Positions 15,666 to 23,952 of a stretch of DNA of 64,000 nucleotides are shown piece by piece. The DNA comes from Rhodocyclales bacterium. Its GTDB lineage: Bacteria > Pseudomonadota > Gammaproteobacteria > Burkholderiales > Rhodocyclaceae. Where the stretch lies: contig JAPLQX010000044.1 of the NCBI GenBank assembly GCA_026399435.1, forward strand, positions 1-64,000. The letters run 5' to 3'. A model generated the notes under the pieces. It did not search any database. It saw only the letters and a list, made by a program, of their open reading frames with translations, and had not been told where the DNA came from. The first letter of the stretch is position 1. Every line of letters starts with the position of its first letter. The translations under genes were made by a program, and so were the position numbers.

Positions 15666-15675
15666 CCGGCTAAGC
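15660..15675. other. Perfect palindrome containing both stop codons of convergent genes
   Basis: GCTTAGCC followed by GGCTAAGC is a perfect 16-base palindrome. It contains the TAG of the 15216 gene (15663-15665) and, on the other strand, the TAG of valS (15670-15672). It may be simple coincidence or a minimal bidirectional structure; no T tract follows. Confidence 0.5.
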
Positions 15676-18597
15676 CTCCGTGCCGACCTGGAGTCGGCCT
15701 AGCTGCACGCGCAGCTTTTCGACCAGTGAATTGAAATTCTCCAGCCGCTCCTGTTCCTGCGCCACGACAGCCGCCGGGGCGCGTTCGACGAAGCCGGCAT
15801 TGCCAAGCTTGGCGTTTGCCTTGATTATCTCGCCCTCGACGCGGGCGATCTCCCTTGCCAGCCGCTCCTTTTCCGCGGCGACATCGATCTCGATCTTCAG
15901 CATCAGGCGGAATTCGCCGACGATCTGCACCGGCGCGTCGGAATTGGGGAGCACGTTTGCCGTGGTGACCTCGGAAAGCTTGGCCAGCGCAGCGAGATAG
16001 GGCGCGTAGGCGCCCAGAATCGCCGTGTCGCCAGCGCCGACCAATGGCACGCGCTGGGCCGGCGAGATGTTCATTTCGCCGCGCAGGCTGCGGCAGGCGT
16101 TGATCATTTCCTTGAGCCGCGCGACCCAGGCTTCGGCCACGGGGTCGCAACGCGACAGGTCTGCTTTCGGATAGGCCTGCAGCATCAGCGATCTGGAGCC
16201 GTCCGTGGCCTCGGCGCGACCGGCAAGCGGCGCGACGGTCTGCCAGAGTTCCTCGGTGATGAAGGGAATCAGCGGGTGCGCCAGGCGCAGCACGGTTTCC
16301 AGCACCCGCACCAGGGTGCGGCGCGTGGCCCGCTGTTGCGCTTCCAGCCGAGATTGCTGGCCAGCGGCCAGCTCGCCACTTCCCTCGCCCTCAGGGAGAG
16401 GGATTGAGGGTGAGGGTGGGTTTAGCTGCACCTTGGCCAGTTCCAGATACCAGTCGCAATACTCGTCCCAGACGAACTCGTAGATCGCGCGGGCCAGCAG
16501 GTCGAAGCGGTAGTCGGCGAAATGCTGCTCGACCTCGTGCTCGACTTTCTGCAGGCGGCTGACGATCCAGCGGTCGGCCGGCGAGAAATCGAGATAGGTG
16601 GCGTTGCACGCGTCCGAGCCCGGTTTTACATCGGGCGCGAGGCCGCAATCCTGCCCTTCGCAGTTCATCAGCACGAAGCGCGAGGCGTTCCACAGCTTGT
16701 TGCAGAAGTTGCGATAGCCCTCGCAGCGCTGCATGTCGAACTTGATGTCGCGGCCGGGCGAGGCCAGCGACAGGAAGGTGAAGCGCAGCGCATCGGTGCC
16801 GAAGCCGGGAATGCCGTTCGGATACTCGCGGCGCGTGCGCTTCTCGATCTTGGCCGCGTCCTTCGGGTTCATCAATCCGGTGGTGCGCTTCTTCACCAGA
16901 TCGTCGATCATGATGCCGTCGATCAGGTCGATCGGGTCGAGCACGTTGCCCTTGGACTTGCTCATCTTCTGGCCTTCGGCGTCGCGGATCAGACCATGGA
17001 CGTAGACGTCCCTGAACGGAATCTTGCCGGTGATGTGCTTGGTCATCATCACCATGCGCGCCACCCAGAAGAAGATGATGTCGAAGCCGGTGACGAGCAC
17101 GGTCGAGGGCAGATAGAGATCGAGCGCCGGGTTCGACTTGGCCGGCCATTCCGGCGTCCAGTCGAGCGTAGAGAAGGGCCACAGGGCCGAGGAGTACCAG
17201 GTGTCGAGCACGTCGGGATCGCGCTCGAGGCCGCCGGTGTAGCCGTCGCGTTTCGCCTGGGCGTAAGCCTCAGCCTCATCGTGGGCGACATAGAAGCGGC
17301 CGTCATCCGAGTACCAGGCGGGAATCTGGTGGCCCCACCAGAGCTGGCGCGAAATGCACCAGTCCTGGATGTTGTTGAGCCACTGGTTGTAGGTATTGAC
17401 CCAGTTCTCGGGCACGAAGCGGATCTCGCCCGAGGCAACGCATTCGAGCGCCTTGCCGGCGATGCTGGTGCCGTCGGTGCCGGGTTTGGTCATGGCGACG
17501 AACCACTGGTCGGTCAGCATCGGTTCTATGATGACGCCGGTGCGGTCGCCGCGCGGCACCACCAGCTTGTGCGGTTTGACGCTGTCGAGCAGGCCCGCCG
17601 CTTCCAGATCAGCGACGACAGCCTTGCGCGCCTCGAAGCGGTCCATGCCGCGGTACTTTGCGGGGCCGTGTTCATTGATGCGTGCGTCGAGCGTCAGAAT
17701 CGAGATCGGTGCCAGGCCATGGCGATGACCGACCTGCCAGTCGTTGAAGTCGTGGGCCGGCGTCACCTTGACGCAGCCGGTACCGAATTCCTTGTCCACG
17801 TAGCTGTCGGCGATGACCGGAATCTCGCGGTCGCACAGCGGCAGCACGACGTTCTTGCCGACCAGGTGGGCGTAGCGCTCGTCTTCGGGATGCACCATCA
17901 CGGCGACGTCGCCGAGCATGGTTTCCGGGCGCGTGGTCGCCACTGTCAGGCTGCCCGCATCTTTTCCATTCGCGTCGGCCAGCGGATAGCGGATGTGCCA
18001 CAAGAAGCCATCTTCTTCCTCGTTCACCACCTCGAGATCGGACACGGCGGTCAGCAGCTTCGGGTCCCAATTCACCAGGCGTTTGCCGCGGTAGATCAGG
18101 CCCTCCTTGTGCAGGCGGACGAAGGTTTCGGTGACGATCTTGGACAGGCCTGCGTCCATGGTGAAACGTTCGCGCGACCAGTCGGGCGAGGTGCCGAGGC
18201 GCCGCATCTGCTTGGTGATGGTGTTGCCCGAATACTCCTTCCACTCCCAGACCTTTTCCAGAAACTTCTCGCGGCCGAGGTCGTGGCGGGAAATGCCCTT
18301 GGCATCGAGCTGTCGTTCCACCACGATCTGCGTGGCGATGCCGGCGTGGTCGGTGCCCGGCTGCCACAGTGTGTTGTCGCCGCGCATGCGGTGATAGCGC
18401 GTTAGCGAGTCCATGATGGCCTGGTTGAAGCCGTGGCCCATGTGCAGCGTGCCGGTGACATTCGGCGGCGGCAGCAGGATGCAGAAATTGTCCTTCTTGG
18501 CGGTGTCGAGCCCGGCGGCGAAATAGCCGCGCGACTCCCAGATCGGGTACCAGCGCCGTTCGATTTCGGCGGGTTCGAAGCTCTTGGCGAGTTCCAT
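15670..18597 (-). CDS. valS: Valyl-tRNA synthetase
   Basis: This class I synthetase of 975 residues shows the HIGH-type motif HMGH near residue 50 ([14 protein letters not shown]) and KMSKS ([14 protein letters not shown]). It also has the editing domain and a C-terminal coiled coil ([23 protein letters not shown]). It charges tRNA-Val. Around residues 720-740 an odd proline/glycine-rich stretch ([18 protein letters not shown]) interrupts the anticodon-binding domain and corresponds to a palindromic DNA element (16382-16416). In E. coli valS follows holC; here holC is about 43 kb away. Confidence 0.97.
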   Translation of the reverse strand: MELAKSFEPAEIERRWYPIWESRGYFAAGLDTAKKDNFCILLPPPNVTGTLHMGHGFNQAIMDSLTRYHRMRGDNTLWQPGTDHAGIATQIVVERQLDAKGISRHDLGREKFLEKVWEWKEYSGNTITKQMRRLGTSPDWSRERFTMDAGLSKIVTETFVRLHKEGLIYRGKRLVNWDPKLLTAVSDLEVVNEEEDGFLWHIRYPLADANGKDAGSLTVATTRPETMLGDVAVMVHPEDERYAHLVGKNVVLPLCDREIPVIADSYVDKEFGTGCVKVTPAHDFNDWQVGHRHGLAPISILTLDARINEHGPAKYRGMDRFEARKAVVADLEAAGLLDSVKPHKLVVPRGDRTGVIIEPMLTDQWFVAMTKPGTDGTSIAGKALECVASGEIRFVPENWVNTYNQWLNNIQDWCISRQLWWGHQIPAWYSDDGRFYVAHDEAEAYAQAKRDGYTGGLERDPDVLDTWYSSALWPFSTLDWTPEWPAKSNPALDLYLPSTVLVTGFDIIFFWVARMVMMTKHITGKIPFRDVYVHGLIRDAEGQKMSKSKGNVLDPIDLIDGIMIDDLVKKRTTGLMNPKDAAKIEKRTRREYPNGIPGFGTDALRFTFLSLASPGRDIKFDMQRCEGYRNFCNKLWNASRFVLMNCEGQDCGLAPDVKPGSDACNATYLDFSPADRWIVSRLQKVEHEVEQHFADYRFDLLARAIYEFVWDEYCDWYLELAKVQLNPPSPSIPLPEGEGSGELAAGQQSRLEAQQRATRRTLVRVLETVLRLAHPLIPFITEELWQTVAPLAGRAEATDGSRSLMLQAYPKADLSRCDPVAEAWVARLKEMINACRSLRGEMNISPAQRVPLVGAGDTAILGAYAPYLAALAKLSEVTTANVLPNSDAPVQIVGEFRLMLKIEIDVAAEKERLAREIARVEGEIIKANAKLGNAGFVERAPAAVVAQEQERLENFNSLVEKLRVQLGRLQVGTEA
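16382..16416. repeat. Palindromic element embedded in frame in valS
   Basis: Arms CCCTCGCCCTC (16382-16392) and GAGGGTGAGGG (16406-16416) pair with a single G-T mismatch around AGGGAGAGGGATT. The translated stretch resembles the low-complexity peptides made when intergenic CCCTCTCCC-type repeats enter genes. The same CCCTCTCCC motif forms the outer arms of the intergenic element at 20704. Confidence 0.7.
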
Positions 18598-18670
18598 GGT
18601 GCGTGCGAATGGCGAAAAGAGGCAATTTTAGCGGATGCCGGTGCTTCACCAAGCGCAAATCTGCCCGCTG

Positions 18671-18748
18671 TTTTAGTTCCGGCCGCTGCGCTTAACGTCG
18701 ATAAAACCGACGTTAGCCTGCACTGAAACTCGGCGGAGCCGAGTTTTC
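18671..18748. repeat. Dispersed palindromic repeat R1, copy 2 of 4
   Basis: Hairpin arms are AACGTCG/CGACGTT, changed at the same paired position relative to copy 1. The distal part is extended into a second hairpin, CTCGGC-GGA-GCCGAG within GAAACTCGGC...GAGTTTTC. It lies in the divergent valS-pcnB intergenic region. Confidence 0.85.
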
Positions 18749-18804
18749 CGCTATCATTGCCGCCTCTCGAAGCAAGCCCTCTGCATGGTTTCTGACACCT
18801 TTCC

Positions 18805-20157
18805 ATGATCCGCAAGCTATTGCGCCGCGTGTTTCGCCGCGGCGATTCCCCTTCATCCCATGCTCCGGCCATGATTCCCGTGGCGCGCCATGGCATTCGC
18901 CGCGACCACGTTTCCCTGGGCGCCCGGCGCACCTGTGAAACCCTGCAGCAGGCGGGCCACAAGGCCTATATCGTGGGTGGCGCCGTGCGCGACCTGATCG
19001 CCGGGATCGACCCCAAGGACTACGACATCGCCACCGATGCGACGCCGGAGCAGGTGCGTTCCCTGTTCCGCCGTGCGCGCATCATCGGCCGCCGCTTTCA
19101 GATCGTGCATGTGATGCAGGGTGGCGAGACGCTCGAGGTGTCGACCTTCCGCGCCGCGCACGATGCCCATACCGTCAAGGATGAACATGGCCGCGTGCTG
19201 CGCGACAACGTCTTCGGCTCGATCGCGGAAGACGCGGCGCGCCGCGATTTCACGGTCAATGCGCTGTATTACGATCCATCCTCGGAGACGGTGATCGACT
19301 ATCACCATGGCGTGGCCGACCTGCAGCAGAAGACGCTGCGCATGATCGGCGAGCCGCGGCTGCGCTACCGCGAAGATCCGGTGCGCATGCTGCGTGCCGT
19401 GCGCCTGTCCGCCAAGCTGGGCCTGACGCTCGATCCGGCGGTGCGTGCACCGATTCGCGAGATGGCCGAGTTGATGGAAAACGTGCCGGCCGCGCGTGTG
19501 TTCGACGAGATGCTGAAGCTGCTGTTTTCGGGGCACTCGGTCGAATGCGTCAAGCGTCTGCGCGACGATGGCCTGCATCACGGCCTGCTGCCGCTGCTTG
19601 ACGTGATTCTGGAGCAGCCGCTGGGCGAGAAGTTCGTCATGCTCGCGCTGACCAGTACCGATGCGCGCGTCAAGGCCGGCAAGTCGCTGTCGCCCGGCTA
19701 TCTGTTCGCCACCCTGCTCTGGCACGAGGTGCTGGCCGCCTGGGAGTTGCGCAAGGCGAGGGGCGAAGTATCCATTCCGGCCCTGTATGAGGCGATGGAG
19801 GACGTGCTCAACGTGCAGGGCGAAAAGCTCGCCATCACCCGCCGCGTCGTCGGCGACATCAAGGATATCTGGGCATTGCAGCCGCGCTTCGAGAAGCGTG
19901 CCGGAAAATCGCCCTACCGCCTGATCGAACTGCCGCGCTTTCGCGCGGGCTATGATTTCCTCGTCTTGCGCGCTGAGAGCGGCGAGATCGAGAGGGAACT
20001 CGCGGACTGGTGGGATGACTTCCAGAATGCCGACCCTGACGGTCGCGAGGCCATGCTGATACCCGACAGCGGCCCCAAGAAGCGCCGGCGCCGCGTCCGT
20101 GGCAAGAAGGCGGCGGGCGAGGGTGACATGGCAGGCAACTCGCCCAGCGCAGACTGA
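18805..20157 (+). CDS. pcnB: Poly(A) polymerase I
   Basis: The 450-residue protein has the class II CCA/poly(A) nucleotidyltransferase signature AYIVGGAVRDLIAG with the catalytic DYDIATDATPEQV, then FRRARIIGRRFQIVHV. The basic N-terminus (MIRKLLRRVFRRG) and the C-terminal arginine/lysine tail (KKRRRRVRGKKAA) are typical of PcnB rather than CCA-adding enzyme. It polyadenylates RNA 3' ends and promotes decay. It overlaps folK, the usual beta- and gammaproteobacterial arrangement. Confidence 0.94.
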   Translation: MIRKLLRRVFRRGDSPSSHAPAMIPVARHGIRRDHVSLGARRTCETLQQAGHKAYIVGGAVRDLIAGIDPKDYDIATDATPEQVRSLFRRARIIGRRFQIVHVMQGGETLEVSTFRAAHDAHTVKDEHGRVLRDNVFGSIAEDAARRDFTVNALYYDPSSETVIDYHHGVADLQQKTLRMIGEPRLRYREDPVRMLRAVRLSAKLGLTLDPAVRAPIREMAELMENVPAARVFDEMLKLLFSGHSVECVKRLRDDGLHHGLLPLLDVILEQPLGEKFVMLALTSTDARVKAGKSLSPGYLFATLLWHEVLAAWELRKARGEVSIPALYEAMEDVLNVQGEKLAITRRVVGDIKDIWALQPRFEKRAGKSPYRLIELPRFRAGYDFLVLRAESGEIERELADWWDDFQNADPDGREAMLIPDSGPKKRRRRVRGKKAAGEGDMAGNSPSAD

Positions 20158-20653
20158 AGTGGGCCAGCGTTGCTTCATCGCGCTGGGCGCTAATCTGGGG
20201 GATCCGGTGGCGACGGTGAAGGCGGCCATCCTTGCCCTGCGCGGGCTGCCGGGGACCGAATTCATCACGGCTTCCTCGCTTTATCGCACGGCGCCGGTCG
20301 GTCTCAAGCATCAGCCCGATTTCATCAATGCCGTGGTCGAACTAGTCGCCGTGGTACCAGCGCCGACTTTGCTGGAATCCCTGTTCGAGATCGAAGCGCG
20401 CTTCGGCCGCCAGCGCAGCGTAAAAAACGCACCGCGCACGCTGGATCTCGACCTGCTGCTCTACGGTGACGAGCTCAGCGGCGACCCCTACCTCACGCTG
20501 CCGCATCCGCGACTGCATGAGCGCGCATTCGTGCTGGCGCCGCTGGCTGAGATCGCGCCGCGGCTGACCATCCCCGGCTGCGGCAGCGTGGCCGAACTGC
20601 TGCTGCGCTGCGCCGACCAGCAGATCGAAAAGCTGTTGCCGCAGGAGGCCTGA
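20123..20653 (+). CDS. folK: 6-hydroxymethyl-7,8-dihydropterin pyrophosphokinase
   Basis: HPPK motifs are clear: FIALGANLGDP, SSLYRTAPVG, QPDFINAVVEL, and the signature RTLDLDLLLYGD followed by LPHPRLHERAFVLAPL. The enzyme pyrophosphorylates hydroxymethyldihydropterin in folate synthesis. The start is uncertain. GTG at 20123 (176 aa) overlaps the pcnB end; GTG at 20159 (164 aa) lies 2 bases after the pcnB stop and best matches E. coli FolK length. Neither has a strong ribosome site. A hairpin terminator follows. Confidence 0.94.
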   Translation: MTWQATRPAQTEVGQRCFIALGANLGDPVATVKAAILALRGLPGTEFITASSLYRTAPVGLKHQPDFINAVVELVAVVPAPTLLESLFEIEARFGRQRSVKNAPRTLDLDLLLYGDELSGDPYLTLPHPRLHERAFVLAPLAEIAPRLTIPGCGSVAELLLRCADQQIEKLLPQEA

Positions 20654-20654
20654 C

Positions 20655-20705
20655 GGGCATGACTTTGAGATACGCCTCTCAACATGAAAGTCATGCCCGT
20701 TTTCC
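20655..20705 (+). terminator. Hairpin terminator after folK
   Basis: GGGCATGACTTT (20655-20666) and AAAGTCATGCCC (20687-20698) form a perfect 12-bp stem with a 20-base loop, followed by GTTTTCCC. It probably ends the pcnB-folK transcript. Confidence 0.8.
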
Positions 20706-20817
20706 CTCTCCCCCAACCCCCGCTCTGCGCCCCACGGCCGGCTTTGCACAGCCGGCCGGCTCAGGCGGCGCGAAGCGTGCTTCGCGAAACCCCGCCTTCG
20801 CCCCGCAAGGGAGAGGG
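20704..20817. repeat. Composite REP/MITE-like palindromic element
   Basis: Outer arms CCCTCTCCC (20704-20712) and GGGAGAGGG (20809-20817) enclose two perfect internal hairpins: GGCCGGCT/AGCCGGCC (20736-20757) and CGCGAAGC/GCTTCGCG (20769-20786). No ORF is supported. It lies between folK and the DUF486 gene. Confidence 0.75.
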
Positions 20818-20855
20818 GAGAGTCGAGAGTTGCTGACGCAACTTTCACATTGAAC

Positions 20856-21218
20856 ATGGCGGCGCTGCTGCATATCCCGGTTGTCTGGCAGACCACGTTG
20901 CTGCTCACGGCCTCGAACGTCTTCATGACTTTTGCCTGGTACGCGCATCTGAGGAATCTCAACGACCGGCCGTGGTGGATTGCCGCGCTGGCCTCGTGGG
21001 GCATTGCGCTGTTCGAGTATCTGCTGCAGGTGCCGGCCAACCGCATCGGTCACCATGAGATGTCGCTGGGGCAACTCAAGATCCTGCAGGAAGTGATCAC
21101 TCTCACCGTATTCGTTCCCTTTGCGTTGTTCTACATGAAGCAACCGCTCAAGCTCGATTTTCTGTGGGCGGGTTTGTGTATCCTAGGCGCCGTTTACTTC
21201 ATATTCCGATCACCATGA
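20856..21218 (+). CDS. DMT-superfamily DUF486 membrane protein
   Basis: This 120-residue protein has four predicted membrane helices with conserved DUF486 segments: [39 protein letters not shown] and [16 protein letters not shown]486 members are small putative drug/metabolite transporters of unknown substrate. The ATG at 20856 is preferred to the TTG at 20850. Its stop overlaps the panB start by ATGA, so it is coupled to pantothenate synthesis genes, perhaps only by position. Confidence 0.88.
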   Translation: MAALLHIPVVWQTTLLLTASNVFMTFAWYAHLRNLNDRPWWIAALASWGIALFEYLLQVPANRIGHHEMSLGQLKILQEVITLTVFVPFALFYMKQPLKLDFLWAGLCILGAVYFIFRSP

Positions 21219-22027
21219 CCTACCTTGCCAGCAACAAGCCGATCACGCTGCCGGAACTGGGCCGCATGAAGAAGGACGGCGAGATGATCGCCACGCTTAC
21301 CGCCTACGATGCCAGCTTTGCCGCGCTGGAGGACCGTTGCGGCGTCGACGTCATTCTCGTGGGTGACTCGCTCGGCAACGTCATCCAGGGCAAGACCTCG
21401 ACCTTGCCGGTGACCATGGAGCAGATGGTCTACCACACCGAGTGCGTCGGCCACATGGCGCAGCGGGCCATGGTGGCCACCGATATGCCCTTTGGCAGCT
21501 ACCATGAGTCGAAAGAGCAGGCCATGCGCAATGCCGCGCGCCTCCTGGCGGCCGGCGCCGAGATGGTCAAGCTGGAAGGCGGCGAGGTCATGGCGGAGAC
21601 GGTGCATTTCCTCGTCGAACGCGGCATCCCGGTATGGGCGCACATCGGCCTCACCCCCCAATCGGTACATGCGCTCGGCGGATATCGCATTCAGGGCAAA
21701 GGTGAACAAGCCGCCGCCCGCATGAAGGACGATGCACTGGCGCTACAGCAAGCCGGCGCAGCGATGCTGCTGCTCGAAATGATTCCGGCCGTGCTCGGCA
21801 ACGAGCTGACACAGACGCTGACGATTCCCACCATCGGCATCGGTGCAGGCCCCGGTTGCTCGGGTCAGGTACTGGTGCTGCACGACATGCTGGGCGTCTA
21901 TCCGGGCAAGAAGGGCCGCTTCGTGAAGAACTTCATGGAGGGTGCCGCCGGCATTGACGCTGCCGTGATCGCCTACGTCAAGGCCGTCAAGGATGGCAGT
22001 TATCCGGCGCCCGAACACACTTACTGA
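21215..22027 (+). CDS. panB: 3-methyl-2-oxobutanoate hydroxymethyltransferase
   Basis: The 270-residue protein carries PanB motifs: [63 protein letters not shown] and [15 protein letters not shown]. It makes ketopantoate from ketoisovalerate and methylene-THF, the first pantothenate step. It is followed by panC and panD on the same strand. Confidence 0.97.
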   Translation: MTYLASNKPITLPELGRMKKDGEMIATLTAYDASFAALEDRCGVDVILVGDSLGNVIQGKTSTLPVTMEQMVYHTECVGHMAQRAMVATDMPFGSYHESKEQAMRNAARLLAAGAEMVKLEGGEVMAETVHFLVERGIPVWAHIGLTPQSVHALGGYRIQGKGEQAAARMKDDALALQQAGAAMLLLEMIPAVLGNELTQTLTIPTIGIGAGPGCSGQVLVLHDMLGVYPGKKGRFVKNFMEGAAGIDAAVIAYVKAVKDGSYPAPEHTY

Positions 22028-22042
22028 AACAAGCGTTAGACC

Positions 22043-22870
22043 ATGCGCATCCACGAAACCATCGCATCGCTAAGGGCGGCGCGGAGCAAGGACGGTCGCG
22101 TGGCGCTGGTGCCCACCATGGGCAACCTGCACGACGGCCACATTGCGCTGATGACGCAGGCCCGGGACCACGCTGATCGAGTGATTGCCACCATTTTCGT
22201 CAATCGTCTGCAGTTTCGGCCCGGTGAGGACTTCGAAAAGTATCCGCGGACCTTCGAGGCCGATTGCGAAAAGCTCGCGGCCGCCGGCGTGGAGCACCTG
22301 TTCGCCCCTACGGAAGGGGAAATGTATCCGCAGCCGCAGACCTACCAGATCGAACCGCCGCCGGAGCAGGCGAATATCCTCGACGGCGAGTTCCGTCCCG
22401 GGCATTTTCGCGGCGTCGCCACGGTGGTGATGAAGCTGTTCCAGATCGCCCAGCCCGATGTGGCGCTGTTCGGCAAGAAGGATTACCAGCAACTGATGGT
22501 TATTTGCAACATGGTGCGCGAGTTCAATTTGCCCATCGAAATCGTCGGTGGCGAGACGGTCAGGGCCGCCGATGGCCTGGCCCTGTCCTCGCGCAATGGC
22601 TACCTGTCTACCGCCGAAAGGGCCGAAGCGCCGCGCTTGTTCAGGGTATTAACTAAAGTCGTAGAGGCGATGCGCGCCGGAGCGCAAGACTTAACCATAC
22701 TGGAACGAGGGGCAATGTCCGAATTGCAGGCCAGTGGCTGGGTTCCGGATTATGTTGCATTGCGTAAAAAACTTGATCTACAATTGCCATCCGCTCACGA
22801 TTCCGGATTGGTGGTGTTGGCGGCGGCGCGTTTGGGAAGCACGCGCCTCATCGACAATCTGGAAGTTTAG
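22043..22870 (+). CDS. panC: Pantothenate synthetase
   Basis: The 275-residue protein has [14 protein letters not shown] (the HIGH-like nucleotide motif), [19 protein letters not shown], and [16 protein letters not shown] with [11 protein letters not shown]. Most PanC proteins read MGALHxGH and FVNPxQF; here Asn and Arg replace Ala and Pro at these places, which is unusual but not obviously inactivating. It condenses pantoate and beta-alanine using ATP. Confidence 0.96.
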   Translation: MRIHETIASLRAARSKDGRVALVPTMGNLHDGHIALMTQARDHADRVIATIFVNRLQFRPGEDFEKYPRTFEADCEKLAAAGVEHLFAPTEGEMYPQPQTYQIEPPPEQANILDGEFRPGHFRGVATVVMKLFQIAQPDVALFGKKDYQQLMVICNMVREFNLPIEIVGGETVRAADGLALSSRNGYLSTAERAEAPRLFRVLTKVVEAMRAGAQDLTILERGAMSELQASGWVPDYVALRKKLDLQLPSAHDSGLVVLAAARLGSTRLIDNLEV

Positions 22871-22986
22871 GCCACTGCGATGCGCTCATGCCGGTGGTGT
22901 GCCAGAAGCGAAACAGGCGGGAGTCGCGCCCATTTTTGGGGTGAACTCCCGGTTTATTGCCGCCTTTGCATGAGAAAGGTCTGACA

Positions 22987-23370
22987 ATGCAACGCATGAT
23001 GCTCAAATCCAAGCTCCACCGCGTTACGGTGACGCACGCCGAACTGCACTACGAGGGTTCCTGTGCCATTGATGAAGCACTGCTCGAAGCGGCCGACATC
23101 AAGGAATACCAGCAGATCGACATCTACAACGTGAACAATGGCGAGCGTTTCACGACCTATGCCATTCGCGCCGAGCGCGGCACCGGCACCATCTCCGTGA
23201 ACGGCGCTGCGGCACGCAAGGCGGCCAGTGGCGACCTGCTGATCATCGCCACCTACGTCATGATGAACGAGATCGAATTGCAGAAGTTCGAGCCCGATCT
23301 GGTGTATGTCGATGCCAGAAATCGCATCACCCACCACAGCCGGCAGATCCCGGCGCAAGCGGCAGCCTGA
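22987..23370 (+). CDS. panD: Aspartate 1-decarboxylase proenzyme
   Basis: The 127-residue protein contains the self-cleavage site YEGSCAID (Gly-Ser bond, giving the pyruvoyl N-terminus), [13 protein letters not shown], and [19 protein letters not shown]. It produces beta-alanine for pantothenate. GAAAGG precedes the ATG at 22987, and a terminator follows, closing the panBCD unit. Confidence 0.97.
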   Translation: MQRMMLKSKLHRVTVTHAELHYEGSCAIDEALLEAADIKEYQQIDIYNVNNGERFTTYAIRAERGTGTISVNGAAARKAASGDLLIIATYVMMNEIELQKFEPDLVYVDARNRITHHSRQIPAQAAA

Positions 23371-23393
23371 TCCACCCGATCCGGCGACGTCCG

Positions 23394-23420
23394 AGCCCAC
23401 CCTTGCGGTGGGCTTTTCTT
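23394..23420 (+). terminator. Intrinsic terminator after panD
   Basis: AGCCCACC (23394-23401) pairs with GGTGGGCT (23407-23414) around a 5-base loop, followed by a T-rich tract (TTTCTTTT). Confidence 0.9.
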
Positions 23421-23461
23421 TTATGTCCGCGGCGCCCTGCCACGGTATCCCCTGCGGGGTT
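23421..23461. repeat. Hairpin repeat R2, copy 1 of 2
   Basis: This copy shares TTATGTCCGCGGCGCC, TGCC and ACGGTATCCCCTG with the copy at 46650. Here the first hairpin is reduced by a deletion, and the second is CCCC-TGC-GGGG. Confidence 0.7.
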
Positions 23462-23545
23462 GCGCGCCGTCCCGTTTGGCCTAAATTCCGCCGCGGTGTA
23501 TTCTCGCAGGCAGAACAAGAACAGGTTTGAAACAGGAGGGGATGC

Positions 23546-23917
23546 ATGGCCAAGAAGATTCTGATCGCCGACGACGAGCCGAACATCGTCATTTCGCTCG
23601 AGTTCCTGCTCAAGCGCGAAGGTTACGAAGTGGTGGTCGCGCACAACGGTGCCGAGGCGCTCGAGCGGGTCCGTGCCGAGCGGCCCGATCTGGCGATTCT
23701 CGACGTCATGATGCCGCTGCGAAACGGTTTTGAAGTCTGCCAGGACCTGCGTCAGGATCCCGAGTTCAAGAACTTGCGGATCATGATGCTGACCGCCAAG
23801 GGGCGCGACACAGAGGTTTCCAAGGGCCTTGCACTCGGCGCCGACGTCTATATGACAAAGCCGTTTTCGACCAGGGAGCTGCTGGCCAAGGTCAAGGCCC
23901 TGATCGACAGGGTATGA
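23546..23917 (+). CDS. Single-domain response regulator (CheY-like)
   Basis: This 123-residue receiver domain has ADDEPN acidic residues near position 9, the phospho-acceptor Asp in LAILDVMMP, MLTAKG and the YMTKPF lysine. It has no output domain. AGGAGGGG lies before the ATG. It sits 35 bases before a membrane sensor-like/exonuclease fusion gene and the DUF294 gene, so it probably acts with them. Confidence 0.92.
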   Translation: MAKKILIADDEPNIVISLEFLLKREGYEVVVAHNGAEALERVRAERPDLAILDVMMPLRNGFEVCQDLRQDPEFKNLRIMMLTAKGRDTEVSKGLALGADVYMTKPFSTRELLAKVKALIDRV

Positions 23918-23952
23918 GCCGCTGCCGTCGCGCTGGTTGAGTCGATGCCGTC

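Noticed and set aside
16522-18405. 627-residue open frame opposite valS
   Set aside because: It lies wholly inside valS on the other strand; the translation is a mirror of GC-rich codons with no family features.
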